A program made the position numbers and the translations under genes. A DNA stretch of 64,000 nucleotides from Tricholoma matsutake (Eukaryota; Basidiomycota; Agaricomycetes; Agaricales; Tricholomataceae): contig AP026548.1 in the NCBI GenBank assembly GCA_026075535.2, positions 4,030,001 through 4,094,000 on the forward strand, read 5' to 3'. The notes under the pieces are model-generated. The model searched no databases. It saw only the letters and a program-made list of their open reading frames with translations, and was not told where the DNA came from. Shown in pieces: positions 1-10,263 of the stretch. Position 1 is the first letter of the stretch. Every line of letters begins with the position of its first letter.

Positions 1-167
1 CAGCTGCCTATCTCCCCACAGCAGCAACATCCAGTGCACCCTCTACTAGACTCGTGACTTACTGGTGCAAAAATGAAGGTATCGGTTATGGGTGGAGAAC
101 ATAAAGATAAGGAAGTGGCTGTTACAATTATGCAAGTATCTGGGCAACTATCCATCCGGTGGAGACG
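1..167 (+). pseudogene. KOW/Spt5-like protein, upstream fragment
   Basis: Frame 1 reads a C-terminal-region piece of an Agaricomycete Spt5-like KOW-domain protein. The visible part is a KOW-like stretch, GAKMKVSVMGGEHKDKE, followed by a beta-rich run ending SIRWRR at 167. A TGA at 55-57 sits where the family has Arg (LDSR to LDS-stop), so CGA to TGA is likely. The frame is cut at 168 by an LTR element and the next piece of the same protein resumes after 2717. The family resembles the transcription elongation factor Spt5 but occurs in many truncated copies near TEs, so a working role is doubtful. The family assignment is from remembered family patterns, not from a search. Confidence 0.6.
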
Positions 168-338
168 TGCCATCTCACCAGAACAGGCAGGGAATGCAAG
201 CAGAAGGCCCTAAAGCACAGGCAGAACCTCTATAGCAGTGGTATCAATGGACAAACAGTCTATAGCCTATGTGGATATCTAGCATGCAGTCATGTGACCA
301 TGTCTCTAACTCCACCAGGTGCTGCCGCCATGGCTACA
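168..338 (-). repeat. 171-bp LTR, copy 1 (probable 3' LTR)
   Basis: Direct repeat of 2547-2717. Differences such as GCCGCCA against GCTGCCA, and GGCTACA against AGCTACA, are transitions compatible with CpG decay. A polypurine tract lies directly upstream on the minus strand. Confidence 0.65.
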
Positions 339-666
339 TGTGCCCCCCTACACAATAGCAATGCCCTCATTGCGATCTCAACTCTAGATGAAAAGAAACA
401 AGGAAAATGATGTCTAAAATGCCTGATGATATGTGCAGTGAATGAATGTCCAATGATAATATATGCAGGTAAAATATGAAAATAAAAGGTAAAGCTCAGC
501 GAGGTGGTGTCCAACCCAGAGCACAAAGAGCTCGACTCAGATTTGCAAGATGGGGGTCTTGATCCCAGTTTAGCTTTAGAGCAGGAGCTGAAGGGTGATG
601 GCGAGTAAACATAGGTTGAGGATGAGGTGGGCAAACATAGGATAATGAATCTGGATGAAAGAATTG

Positions 667-2114
667 TCACGATGGTGAAGAGACTCGAGGTGGGGCTCGT
701 CGTCGTCGAGTCCATCGTCGTAGAGCTCCAAATGGCTGTACACAGGTATTCCGTAGACACAAGAGGTCTCGGGGGAGCAAGGGCCTGGTGGGGAGGGACT
801 CAGCATCTTCAGCCCAGTCTAAATGGGTAAGCAGTGGCAAAATGGCTTGTTTCGAGCTGGGGTGGGCTGGGCTGGGGCAGACAGGGGGTGTAGCAGGTGT
901 CGACGGTGATGCAGGCGGGGTGTACCACACGGGTTCTGGGGAAACGGGTCGTTTACGGCCATACTGGGGTGAGCTGGGTGGTTGAGAGGTGTGCCAGGTG
1001 TGTTCTGCTGGGTCTGGTGATGTATCCTGGCATTTCTGAGCTGTGGGCTGTGGTCTAGAATGGGGCAGAGTGGGGGGTTGAGCCGTCATCAACAGAAATG
1101 TCGCTGATGACGTGGCAGGCCATGTGGATGCATAGGGCGTCGTAATGGGCTCATTGTGCATAATGGGGGCAAGGGGTGCTAGCAAGGGTAGACTGGGAGG
1201 CATGGGGATGCTCCTGGATTGTTGTTGACGAGGGGGGGCTGGCAGGGTTTGTCCGTTGAGCAGATGGTACATTTTGATGAGCACAGTTGCTTGTCATCTC
1301 ATAACTGATCTTGCTGGGCTGTGGACGACTTTTGTGCATTGCTTACAGTGTGGTGAGCCGTCTCCAAGGTGTGTGCAGTGGTCTGGGTGCCAGACAAGGC
1401 TCTAGGCGTTGTTTTCCGGGTGGTTGTAGCAGTAGTTGCCACCGTTGTTAGTAGTGACGTGGCAGTGACAATGGGCAGCTCAGGGTGCAAAAGGAGAGGC
1501 TGGGGAGTTAGCTGGGGTGCAGTGGGTTGGGCTGGAAGTGACTGCCGTCAGATCTGAGCAGCAGGTGGGTGTTTTGAAGCAAGGGGAGCAGTGGTGGTGG
1601 CCGTTGTCGACGTTGTTGGCAGTGTTGATGGGGCTGATGGGGCTGTTGCTATGGATGACATGGCAGGCGGGTGTGGTGATGACAGGCTGGTGGAATTGTT
1701 GTGGGGTTCCATTTGCATATCGGTGTTGGCAGAGGTGGTGGGGGTGGTCTGGGTGCCTGTATCCACAGTTACACTGGTCGTCAGCTCTGTTTTCACACTC
1801 TTATCGATCTCGACCTGTTGATTTTCCTCCCATATCTCTCGTTCTGCTGTTCGCCCTTTCTCTTCACCTTCTTTCAGCCCTTTCTTGTATCCCTCTCGTC
1901 TTCCTTCCTCTAAAATAGATGCTCTCCCTTTCTCCAGTGTTCGCATGATCCTGGCCTTCACCAAATCATATGCTTGCTCTTGACCTTGTGCCATGATGGC
2001 CTCGTAGAGCTCTGGCTGGTGCTGCTGCACGCAGAAGACCAGGGTTGTGAGATCTTCCTCTGCTGGTGCTGGTGCTGGTGGTTCAGATTTCGCTGGTTGT
2101 TTTTTCTGTCCCAT
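667..2114 (-). pseudogene. Glycine-periodic hypothetical protein (TE cargo)
   Basis: An open frame of 188 codons (2114-1548) starts MGQKKQPAKS and is followed, in shifted frames, by a Ser/Thr/Pro-rich middle and a C-terminal part containing AEDAESLP and RRRRAPPRVSSPS near 667. The N-terminal part has an LTTLVFCVQQHQPELYEAI helix, then a charged stretch with Gly every four residues (GRREGYKKGLKEGEEKGR). Similar stretches in fungal proteins are sometimes annotated as Yae1-like, which I think is only low-complexity resemblance. I recall this as an expanded Agaricomycete family of unknown function. The shift after residue about 188 and later stops make it a pseudogene. It lies in sense between an integrase scrap and the 3' LTR. 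Confidence 0.5.
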
Positions 2115-2321
2115 GCTGGCAGTGATTCAAGTGAAGCAGTAAATTACTGTCTGTGGCAGTAGACAGTGACAGTAGACAAATGACCGAAGACTGAAGACCG
2201 AAGATAGACGACCGAGATTGCAGTAGACCAAAATGAAAGGCTCAGGCTCAGAAATGAAAAGGAAATGAAAATGCTCTGAAATGAAGCAGACATGTGCAGA
2301 GTTGAATCTTCCTGTTGTCAC

Positions 2322-2543
2322 CAGATGGAGACGTTTGTAGACATTGTCTAGGTAGAGGGTGGCCACTCCCAATGCATCTACAGTTTTCCTGCAAGGGATA
2401 AAAATTACCCCCTTCATAAGCCCATGGTCTACCACGACCATGAGTGCATCATAACCGTCGGACTCCGGCAAGTCGGTTATAAAATCTGTCGTCACCATCG
2501 CAAATGGTCTCGTTGCTTCGGATTTGATTGGTTGCAGTGGGGG
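2322..2543 (-). pseudogene. Ty3/Gypsy integrase core fragment
   Basis: Minus-strand frame gives PIKSEATRPFAMVTTDFI, then the first integrase Asp region (TTDFITDLPES) and a second core segment DALGVATLYLDNVYKR. These match the start of the Gypsy integrase catalytic core, where the Asp of DFI is the first of the D,D-35-E triad. It is cut at KRLHL, before the second Asp. It directly follows the 2547-2717 repeat, so all upstream pol sequence is missing. Confidence 0.8.
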
Positions 2544-2546
2544 TGG

Positions 2547-2717
2547 TGCTGTCTCACCAGAACAGGCAGGGAACGCAAGCAGAAGGCCCTAAAGCACAGG
2601 CAGAACCTCTATAGCAGTGGTATCGATGGACAAACAGTCTATAGCCTACATGGATATCTAGCATGCAGTCACGTGACCATGTCTCTAACTCCACCAGGTG
2701 CTGCTGCCACAGCTACA
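2547..2717 (-). repeat. 171-bp LTR, copy 2 (probable 5' LTR)
   Basis: Direct repeat of 168-338. On the plus strand it runs from TGCTGTCTCACC to AGCTACA. Confidence 0.65.
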
Positions 2718-3063
2718 CCAGTTCTCGCACTACAAGACATCAGGATTCTTGCCTCCGGAACAGATTTCTCCCAAGCACCCTCACCCAACATGCGACAATG
2801 GGCCACTTGTTGTGATTGACGGTGAGCACTGTGGCAAAAATGTTTGCCGAATCCACCATCGATATGAAGATGGTCGACCAATTGTCATGGTGGCTGTTAT
2901 CCATTGGATGGAGGATGGTCAAGGAAGTCTCTCGGAGGAATGCTTGGAGTTCAGTCCTGATGAACTGTGTGTCGGCCATGAGACGAAGGAGGAAAAACAA
3001 TGGAACAATGGACTGATGTCTGGTCTTTGCAAGGAGGCGAGGAAGACGCATGCAGATAAGTGA
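2718..3063 (+). pseudogene. KOW/Spt5-like protein, C-terminal fragment
   Basis: Continuation of the gene fragment at 1-167. The frame reads HYKTSGFLPPEQISPKHP, then LVVIDGEHCGKNVCRIHHR, YEDGRPIVMVAV and LEFSPDELCVGHETKEEK, ending ARKTHADK-stop at 3061-3063. These are the conserved blocks of the C-terminus of the Spt5-like family (typically HCGKYVRRIHHRYEDG). Joining SIRWR from 166 to HYKTSG restores the family order, which supports insertion of 168-2717 into this gene. About 10 bases before HYK are not explained. Confidence 0.65.
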
Positions 3064-3224
3064 TCAAGTTTTTACAAAGCATAGAATATTTAGATACTCT
3101 ATGATTTATCCTATGTGCCTGTTATAATTACTTTCTGCTGCTTATTCTGCCCACCATCATTGTCTTTCTTTCTCTCATTGTCTTTCTTTCTCTCATCCCC
3201 TTGCTTTCTGCCCCACTTCTTTAC

Positions 3225-3679
3225 TCATTGGACATTCATGTTGAAGACTGGGTTCACTAGGTGGCTATTATCAATGTAGATCTGGATTGTGATGTTCTCC
3301 TGTATTTCTGATGGTATGTCATGGCAACCTATCAAGTAAGTATCTTTGCATACCTTTTGTTCTGATGGTTGGGTACTGACATCTACATCCCCGTTAGGGA
3401 CTGGGCTGGCTTGTCTGGTATCTATGTGGAGTCTTCAGCTTCCATTTGCCTGCAGACAAACCAGTGCTTACCTGAGACATTGGAGACATCAGGACGGTCA
3501 ACCCACACCCTATTCTCCAGTAGGCCAAGTTGGTTCTCCACCATATAACTTTCAAGCTCTGTGTCTGGTTCTGTCAGACTTTCCTCAACATTGGAGGTGC
3601 CATCACTGATGCTAATAACACTCCCAACACAATGGTGAATAGCAGGGCGAATGTGGGGGGATTTCTGGTTTGTGGACAT
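3225..3679 (-). CDS. Hypothetical protein, three exons (116 aa)
   Basis: A spliced minus-strand model stays open throughout: exon 1 3679-3472, intron 3471-3422 (50 nt, GTAAGC...TAG), exon 2 3421-3354, intron 3353-3300 (54 nt, GTATGC...CAG), exon 3 3299-3225 ending TGA. It encodes 116 residues starting MSTNQKSPHIRPAIHHC, with an acidic SLTEPDTELES segment, then VENQLGLLENRVWVDRPD and a C-terminus ITIQIYIDNSHLVNPVFN. I do not recognise the family. Two short in-phase introns of typical basidiomycete length are the main support. The frame is open upstream to about 3760, so an earlier exon is possible (a 3' splice-like CACAG lies just before the ATG). Confidence 0.45.
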
Positions 3680-3863
3680 TCTATTGCGCTGTGGATTTCC
3701 TGACTTGTAACCTACTTTATATATTGCAGGTTTCGTTAGTCTACCTGTGCGACCACCCACACCAAGTTGAAGATCTGGAATGCTAGCAATGTAATGTCTC
3801 CCTGTGCATTTACGTTATTTGCATCCGTTAGCTTCTGATACCATCAACTAACATTGTTTGCCC

Positions 3864-4205
3864 AAGGTCCGGCCTAGAGCAATGAGAGTTGCCACGTACT
3901 TTGAGCCCAAATCCAGTCTAGCAAAATGCATCCCCTGAACATGTTAATTGCATCCCTGGCTTTGTGCCCACTCCCTTACCCAACACCCAAGCTCCGGCCC
4001 CAAGCAATGAGCACAATTTCCACCCATACATTAAGTCTAGTCTATAGAAATTCATCGCCCTGAATGTGTTAATTGCATCCCTGTCTTTGCAGCGCCTCCT
4101 GCTCCCAACACACAAGCTCTGGCCTTGAGCAATGAGCCCCCGTGTATGTTAAGTCCAGTCTACATGAAATGTGTCCCCCTGAATGCGTTGATCGCATCCT
4201 GTCAT
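3864..4205. repeat. 125-bp degenerate tandem repeat, about 2.7 units
   Basis: The landmark GCAATGAG recurs at about 3879, 4004 and 4129, a period of exactly 125 bp. Each unit holds an AAGTCTAGTCTA-like block, a CCCTGAA-TGTGTTAATTGCATCCCT block, and a block resembling AAGCTC(C/T)GGCC. No gene is evident across it. Confidence 0.75.
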
Positions 4206-4380
4206 CATTTCCAGGAACATTCAAGTTGTCCTCTGCACAAAACGTGGTCCTCAACTTCTAGTTTTTCTGACCCTTGCACCAGAAGACTTATCTTGTGGTT
4301 CGCCTCTGCAGCGCATAGACTATACATGGATCTTATCCTTTGTTGAGTCCTTAAGAGCATGTTGTTACCTACCAATCCTC

Positions 4381-5273
4381 ATGGTGGAAACTTCAGTGTC
4401 TAAGAAATCCAAGCAAGGTGGTAAGGTGAAGTCAGTGTCAACCCCTCTTGCAAAGAAAGTGGGAGGTTAGTGTTTCACTATTTTGCATTGAGACATTATC
4501 GCTTACTGTGCTACACTTGACTAGGGACAGCAGCAAAAACCTTGGAGGCTCAGTTGAAGGAACTAAAGGGTGCAGTCGCCGTTTTTCTCCTTCATACATT
4601 CCTGACAACCATCATCAGCTGAGAACGATGTCTTGTGCAAGGCTGCAGCTGCTAAAGAAAACACTGCGATGATGATACCACGGCCACCCAGAGGAAGCGG
4701 CGTCGCCAGTAATGGATTCAACTTACAAACTGTGATGCACCTTGAGGATGATACTGATTTGTACACTGCCCTTCACATAAGTTGATCCCTTGTGTGCATA
4801 GCCTTTCTGAGGATTAGTAGTGTTGTGTCTGGGACTTAACCGCCACAGCTGGGCTTGACTGTTCTGTTATGTGGCACCGACAACCAAAGCTGGTCGTTGC
4901 CAAAATCATTGCAATGGTATGTTCTTATCTGCTTTCTTACCTCATTCTTAGATGGATCTCCTAGGCTTGAGAGCGCCACCACTACTTCAACCGTTTCCCA
5001 CACGGTTGGGTGGTTGAAGAATTTATTAAGTCCAGTCTGAAGAACAAGCATGCCTATGCCCGTAAACACAGATATTTTGCTGTAATGACAAACTTGGATG
5101 ATGTAGTGGATGAGGACGAGAAGGATAGGGACAACACAGAGGATATGGATGATGCAGAGGACAATGTGGGGGATGCGGGGGATGTAGAGGATGCGGAGGA
5201 AGACACGGAGGATGAAGGTGACAAGGGCAAGGGACTCGAAGAGGATAGGGGTAGCTCAGATGATGATGCTTGA
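4381..5273 (+). pseudogene. Acidic-tailed hypothetical protein, frameshifted
   Basis: ATG at 4381 opens a Lys-rich start (MVETSVSKKSKQ, then TPLAKKVG). An intron (GTTAGT...CTAG) leads to GTAAKTLEAQLKELKGA, a coiled-coil-like stretch. The frame then breaks: IPRPPRGSGVASNGFNLQ and VMHLEDDTDLYTALH appear in another frame, followed by stops. After an intron at about 4920-4953 (GTATGT...TTAG) comes HHYFNRFPHGWVVEEFIK, SLKNKHAYARKHRY and a long Asp/Glu tail ending at 5273. The order matches a small Agaricomycete family I recall (Lys-rich N-terminus, RPRGSG motif, conserved F..DW.....K.YLKN region, acidic tail). Its function is unknown. At least one frameshift and stop make this copy a pseudogene. 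Confidence 0.5.
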
Positions 5274-5447
5274 AATGTGATCATGCTCTGTATGTATGGC
5301 CTGAACTTTGGCCAATAACAAATGATTTCCAATGGGGGGGACCACTACCCATAACAGTTGAAAAGTCACTGCTAGCAGTATGAAACCTGTTGATAAAAAT
5401 ACTACATAAAGTGGATGGATTCTTCCACTCTCAAAGAACCTGGAAAG

Positions 5448-5800
5448 TTGATGAAATTCAACCTGGGTAGAGGTTGTTATTCTCACCCATATAAAGATGA
5501 AAACAACCCATGGGATGGTATGAATTAGGACAAATTCTGTGAGGAATTCATCCCTTTGACACCCTTAAATGGGGGGGGGGGGAAATTCCTTCTTTCATTC
5601 CCCTTACAGTTGATGAAATTCAGCCCATGTAGAGGAGTGTTATTTTTGCCCATATAAAGATGAAAACCATCCCATGGGATGAATTTGGTGTAGGATGAAC
5701 TGGGGACAAAATTTGGGAGGTTTTCATCCCATTGACTCATCCCTTGCATATAGAAAAAAACCTCCTTTGTCACTCCTCTTAGGGGTAGATTTTCAGTCCA
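5448..5800. repeat. 162-bp tandem duplication with poly-G tract
   Basis: TTGATGAAATTCA occurs at 5448 and 5610, followed in both units by TAGAGG, CCCATATAAAGATGAAAAC and CCCATGGGATG. The first unit ends in a run of G at about 5569-5581. The remaining 5280-6072 sequence shows no gene I can support. Confidence 0.65.
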
Positions 5801-6072
5801 ACTCCTGATGAAACTTATTCCATTCTGGGGTTTATCAATACATGAAAACTATACCATAAATATATCAATTTACACTATTTAAAGGTGTGAAATGTGGGAT
5901 GGGTTTCCTACTCTGCAGGCCCCATAGTGCTTATGCCACAGCTTCAGAGAGCACTTACCTACCCCCTCACAAATGAAACTTTGCCTCTACTAGTAAAGGT
6001 AAAGAATGTGACGGTCCTTCATACCACACAGTAGCCCCCATTCAGAATGACACAATTGCTCAGGACATATTC
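5801..6072. other. No recognisable gene
   Basis: AT-rich stretch between the tandem duplication and the first recognisable Gypsy-D coding sequence. It should have held Gypsy-D gag, which is missing or decayed beyond recognition, and there is no 5' LTR like that at 13243-14248. Confidence 0.4.
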
Positions 6073-6720
6073 TTGTGTTCGATAAAAATACCAATCGTCA
6101 CCCTCACTATGGAAGAACTTCTTTTGTTATCACCCAAAGTTTGCATGAAATGGAAGGAACAGCTAATGCCATGTCACATTCTGAATCAGGATGGAAACAA
6201 CGCGGGGCACCTTGTCAATGAAGAGGTACTTATGATCAACAACCCATACGAAACTTATATCAGCTCTCTTCAAATCAGCGATATTCCAAAACCCTTCATC
6301 GCTGTGAAGGGTCTCACTTGATCAGATCAGTTATGATCAATGTCAACAGTAAAAACCCTGTTGAAAGTGTAGTTGATCCTGGTTCTTCAATTATTGCTAT
6401 GTCTGAAGAAGTCTGCCATGAACTAGGTCTTGCATATGATCCTTCCATCCACATTCCACTTCAATCAGCTAACAGTGGCATCGACAAAAGTTTAGGATTA
6501 GCACAAAATGTCCCTTGCGAAGTTGGCACAATCACAATCTATGTGCAGATTCATATAATCCAAAACCCTGCCTACAACATCCTACTTGGTTGACCCTTCA
6601 ACATAGTCACCAAAAGTGCCATTAAAAACTGGAGCAATGAATCTCAGACAATTACAATCTACGATCCTAACTCGACACGCTCCTCTACCATCCCGACCTT
6701 TCCTAGAGCCACAAAATGTT
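6073..6720 (+). pseudogene. Gypsy-D retropepsin region
   Basis: The frame at 6073-6321 (ending IPKPFIAVKGLT) leads into MINVNSKNPVESVVDPGSS and IIAMSEEVCHELGLAYDPS, the retropepsin active-site region. The expected D-[ST]-G triad reads D-P-G, a feature I recall as normal for this lineage. LVQNP/AYNILLG is the flap-distal end. A TGA at 6591-6593 stands for the Arg of the conserved GRPF block, and the following SESQTITIYDPNS reads on past it. Confidence 0.7.
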
Positions 6721-7019
6721 GAAAAGTAGTTTGTGAGGATTTTCACTACTAGAGGATAATATTTCAGAAACCGAACAGTGTGCATTCATCATTTCTTTTG
6801 ACCATTTGAACTCTTCTATATTTATCAAATGCACTGCAAACATTCCTGACTTTGAATCCTTGCCTTCTTCGAATGCCACTACTACTTTGGATATTATTGC
6901 CCATCTCTATTTGACAGCTAGTGAACAGTATGTTACATTTTTAATGGCCTCGATGGCCCCCTCTATGCCAGATTCATCTATATATTCCACCCTATCTATC
7001 CTCCGATTCTCTATATCCT

Positions 7020-8280
7020 GCCTTTGCAGCCACTAAGAAGAAGTACAAGCCCATCACATTGAAAGTAAGACCAGTCATCACTGACCTTCCTGATCGATTT
7101 CACATTACTCGCACGATCACAGGGGATCCTCTCAAAGAAATGCTGAAACTTAATCCTAAACCTCCAACATTTTCGCCATCTTTCTGATACACCCTCAAAT
7201 GTAAAGCAATTATTGATAATAATCATCCTGGCGATTTCCTTTGGCCCAAGGAAAGAAAACTCATGCACAATTTTATTCGAAATCATGAAACTGGTTTTGC
7301 ATGGACCAAACAAGAACGAGAAAGTTTTTGACCTGACTTCTTCCCTCCAATCGAATTCCCAGTCATTCCACACACCCCCTGGATCGAGCGAAACATTCCT
7401 ATCCCACCAGGGATTTACGAAGAGGTTTGCGCCATGCTCAAGAAGAAGATAGAAGCAGGTGTCTATGAGCCATCAAACTCATCTTATAGGTCATGTTGGT
7501 TTTGCATCACAAAGAAAGATGGCAAAGCACTTCGCTCAGTCCATGGTCTCGAACAACTCAATAAAGTCACTATACAGCACTCAGGTGTCATTCCGATCCC
7601 CGAACATTTAGCAGAACAGTTCGGAGGATGTGCTTGTGGAGGAATGCTAGACCTCTACATTGCTTTTGACAAATGAAAAGCAGCTGAATCATCTTGAGAC
7701 CTGACTACCTTTCAAACACCTTTCAGAGCACTTTGCATAGTCACTCTACCAATGGGTTGGACCAACTCAGTGCCCATCATGCACAACAACATTTCGTTTA
7801 TCCTACAACCTGAGATTCCCCATGTTACAATCCCCTACATTGATGATGCACCCATCAAAGGTCCAAAATCATGCTACTCACTCCGTGGGGGAGGTTACAA
7901 AACTATTTCGCAGAACCCAGGAATTCATTGTTTTGTTTGGGAACACTTTGAAAATCTCAACTGTGTTGTCCAATGCATGAAGTATTGTGGAGGGACATTT
8001 TCAGGACCCAAGCTATTCCTTTGCATCCCCGAAATTACTGTTTTAGGGCATCATTGCACCATCGAAGGTCATATGGCTGACCCAACTTGGATCAATGCAA
8101 TCAGCAAATGGGGACCTTGTCAAAGTCTCACTGAAGTAAAAGCCTTCTTAGGAACCATTGGAGTTTGTTGCATTTTCATACAGAATTTCGCTAAACGAGC
8201 AGCTGCTCTTATCAACCTCACATGTAAGGATGTTCCATTCAAATTTGGTCCAACACAAATCACAGCACAAGAGGATCTCA
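7020..8280 (+). pseudogene. Gypsy-D reverse transcriptase
   Basis: Conserved blocks in order are ATKKKYKPITLKVRP, PWIERNIPIPPGIYEEVCA, KKIEAGVYEPSNSSYRSCWF, KDGKALRSVHGLEQLN, ACGGMLDLYIAFD, LTTFQTPF, TLPMGWTNSVPIMH and the active-site block YIDDAPIKGP (about 7836-7865), with the catalytic DD intact. EVKAFLGTIGVC marks the connection domain. Stops after 7676 and frameshifts before 7434 break it. It would copy the element RNA into DNA. Confidence 0.85.
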
Positions 8281-8840
8281 AACTTGCTCTCATCACTTCT
8301 CCCGCAATTTGTGCAATTGACTACACCTCAAATGCACCCGTCATCCTATCAGCCAACACTTCACACCTCACAGTTGGATTTTTCTTGGCTCAGTGCGACC
8401 CCAAAAATCTTCATAAACACTATTACAGTTGTTTCGGATCTATCACACTCAATGCTGGCAAATCTTGCTTTTTGCAACCCAAACTAGAACTCTATGGACT
8501 CTATTGTGCACTTGGCACACTTCAATTGTATGTTATCGGCATACAAAATCTCATTGTCAAAGTTGATGCCAGGTACATCGAAGGTATGCTAGCGAATCCT
8601 GACATTGCACCAAGTGTGAGCATTAATCAATCGATTGTATCCATTCTTCCCTTCCATTTTATGCTTGTACATGTCGCTGGAATGCATCACCGTCCAGATG
8701 GACTTTTGCAACGTCCTCTACAGAATGGAGATGATGCCCAACCAAATGATGGATATGCATCAAATCAACCCACTCATGACTCGCCCATTCCCATCACATT
8801 CACTCCAATCAACATTCGCCCTACCTTCACATCTCAGTAA
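8281..8840 (+). pseudogene. Gypsy-D RNase H domain
   Basis: CAIDYTSNAPVILSANTS, then FGSITLNAGKSCFLQPKLEL, YGLYCALGTLQLYVIG and VKVDARYIEGMLANPDIAPS. The first catalytic Asp (VDTS in relatives) is Asn here (SANTS), while the Glu of ELYGLY and the Asp of VDARY remain. It shares the 7752-8840 frame with the RT and ends with stop TAA at 8838-8840. Confidence 0.8.
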
Positions 8841-8940
8841 GGGGGAGAACATCACTTACGAAGATGTCCCTTGTTCCGAAAACACCAAACAAGATGACGA
8901 ACGACTTCTTTGTTTTCGAAAATGGCTCGAAGATTTACAA

Positions 8941-10263
8941 TGACCACCAGACCTCTCCAAAGCAGACTACAGCACTTTTGTGCAATATTGTACTGAGTTC
9001 TTCATAGATTCTGGAAAGCTTTGGCGAAAAGATTCACAAGGAGCCCACAAGATCGTCGCTATCCCTGAACACCACCTCGAGATTATTCGAGCCGCTCATG
9101 ATGATATTGGTCACAAGATGGTATTTGCTATGGAAACTCTTGTTGCACTCCGATTTTGGTGGCCCAATATGAAAGCCAACATCACATGGTACATTCGCTC
9201 TTGTCACCTATGCCAACTTCAACAAGCCCAAAATCTGCTTATTCCGCCCACAGTGGCAACACCAGCACCACTTTTTGGCAAAGTCTACATCGACATGATG
9301 CAAATGCCCCCATCAAATGGATTCAAATACATTGTTCAAGGGCAATGTTCGCTAACAGCCTATCCAGAATGGCAAAAGCTTTGATGCAAAAATGCCATGA
9401 CATTAGGAGACTGTATCTTTGAAGACATCATTTGTCAATGGGGGTCTCTTTATGAAATTGTGAGTGATAACAGATCAGCATTTATTGCAGCAATGGAGTA
9501 TCTCATGAAATGATACCATATCAATCACATCCGAATCAGTGGTTACAACTCTTGAGCAAACAGAATTGTAGAAAGAGCACACTTCAACATTCGACAATTG
9601 TTATTCAAAGCAGTCGGCAGAGACCAGAACAAGTGGTCAGATGGAGCACACTCTGTCTTTTGGGCAGAATGTGTGACAGTTCACAAACACATGGGTTGTT
9701 CACCCTACTTTGAAGTGACAGGATCCCATCCCCTCATTCCACTCGACATCTCTGAAGCTACATATTTGCAGACCCCTCCAAATTCAATCCTTTCGACAAC
9801 CAATCTTATGGCATGACGAGCTATCGCCTTGCAAAAACAATTGATCGACCTCTAAAACCTTTATTCGAAGGTTTTGTCAGCCCATCTTGAAGCTGCGAAA
9901 CGATTCAAACAAGTCCACCAGCGGACTGTCAAAGATTGCAACTTTGTAACAGGCAATTTAGTACTGCTTCGCAATACACAGATTGAAAAGTCCCTTAATC
10001 GCAAAATGCGACCTCGATACATAGGTCCCCTCATTGTCATTGATCGAAACTATGGAGGAGCCTACATCCTTTGCGAACTCAATGGATCAGTACTCCATCG
10101 CCCTGTCGCTGCCTTTTGTCTACTTCCTTACTTAGCTCAAAAATCAATTCCACTCCCTCTGAACTTCCTCGACATTGACTCAGCACATCTCGAAACACTT
10201 CGACAAACTTCAGACATTGACAAAGATATTCCTGATGACATTCCACTCCTCAAAGACAATTAA
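8941..10263 (+). pseudogene. Gypsy-D integrase and C-terminal domain
   Basis: The HHCC zinc finger reads AAHDDIGHK ... RSCHLCQLQ. The core follows with YIDMMQMPPSNGFKYIVQ (first Asp), ISDN-like VSDNRSAFIA (second Asp) and RISGYNS-stop-ANRIVERAH (Glu of VER), where the stop is TGA for Arg of NSRAN. Another TGA replaces Arg in the ERYGI-like block (MK-stop-YHINHIR). The C-terminal part, MRPRYIGPLIVIDRNYGGAY with ELNGSVLHRPVAAF, ends at 10261-10263. Confidence 0.85.

Larger units (their letters stand above)
168..2717 (-). mobile_element. Small LTR retrotransposon carrying a non-retroviral ORF
   Basis: Two direct repeats of 171 bp (168-338 and 2547-2717) flank the segment. Both begin TG and end CA on the plus strand (TGCC/TGCT ... 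GCTACA), and they differ mostly at CpG-type sites. On the minus strand a polypurine tract (GTGTAGGGGGGCACA) abuts the 168-338 copy, which makes that copy the 3' LTR. The 2.2-kb interior lacks gag, protease and RT. It has an integrase scrap (2322-2543) and a glycine-periodic gene (667-2114). The element interrupts a KOW/Spt5-like gene. I find no matching 5-bp target duplication (AGACG against CCAGT), so flank loss or recombination is likely. A G-rich tract before 2547 leaves plus orientation possible. Confidence 0.6.

Noticed and set aside
667..1284. Separate 205-codon gene
   Set aside because: Its end (RRRRAPPRVSSPS) continues the family order of the frame starting at 2114, so it is the frameshifted C-terminal part of one pseudogene.
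163..2722. 5-bp target duplication around the 168-2717 element
   Set aside because: AGACG and CCAGT do not match. LTR status rests on the repeat pair, TG/CA ends and polypurine tract only.
5054..5332. Poly-Ser minus-strand frame
   Set aside because: Complement of the Asp/Glu-rich tail of the plus-strand gene. No conserved features.
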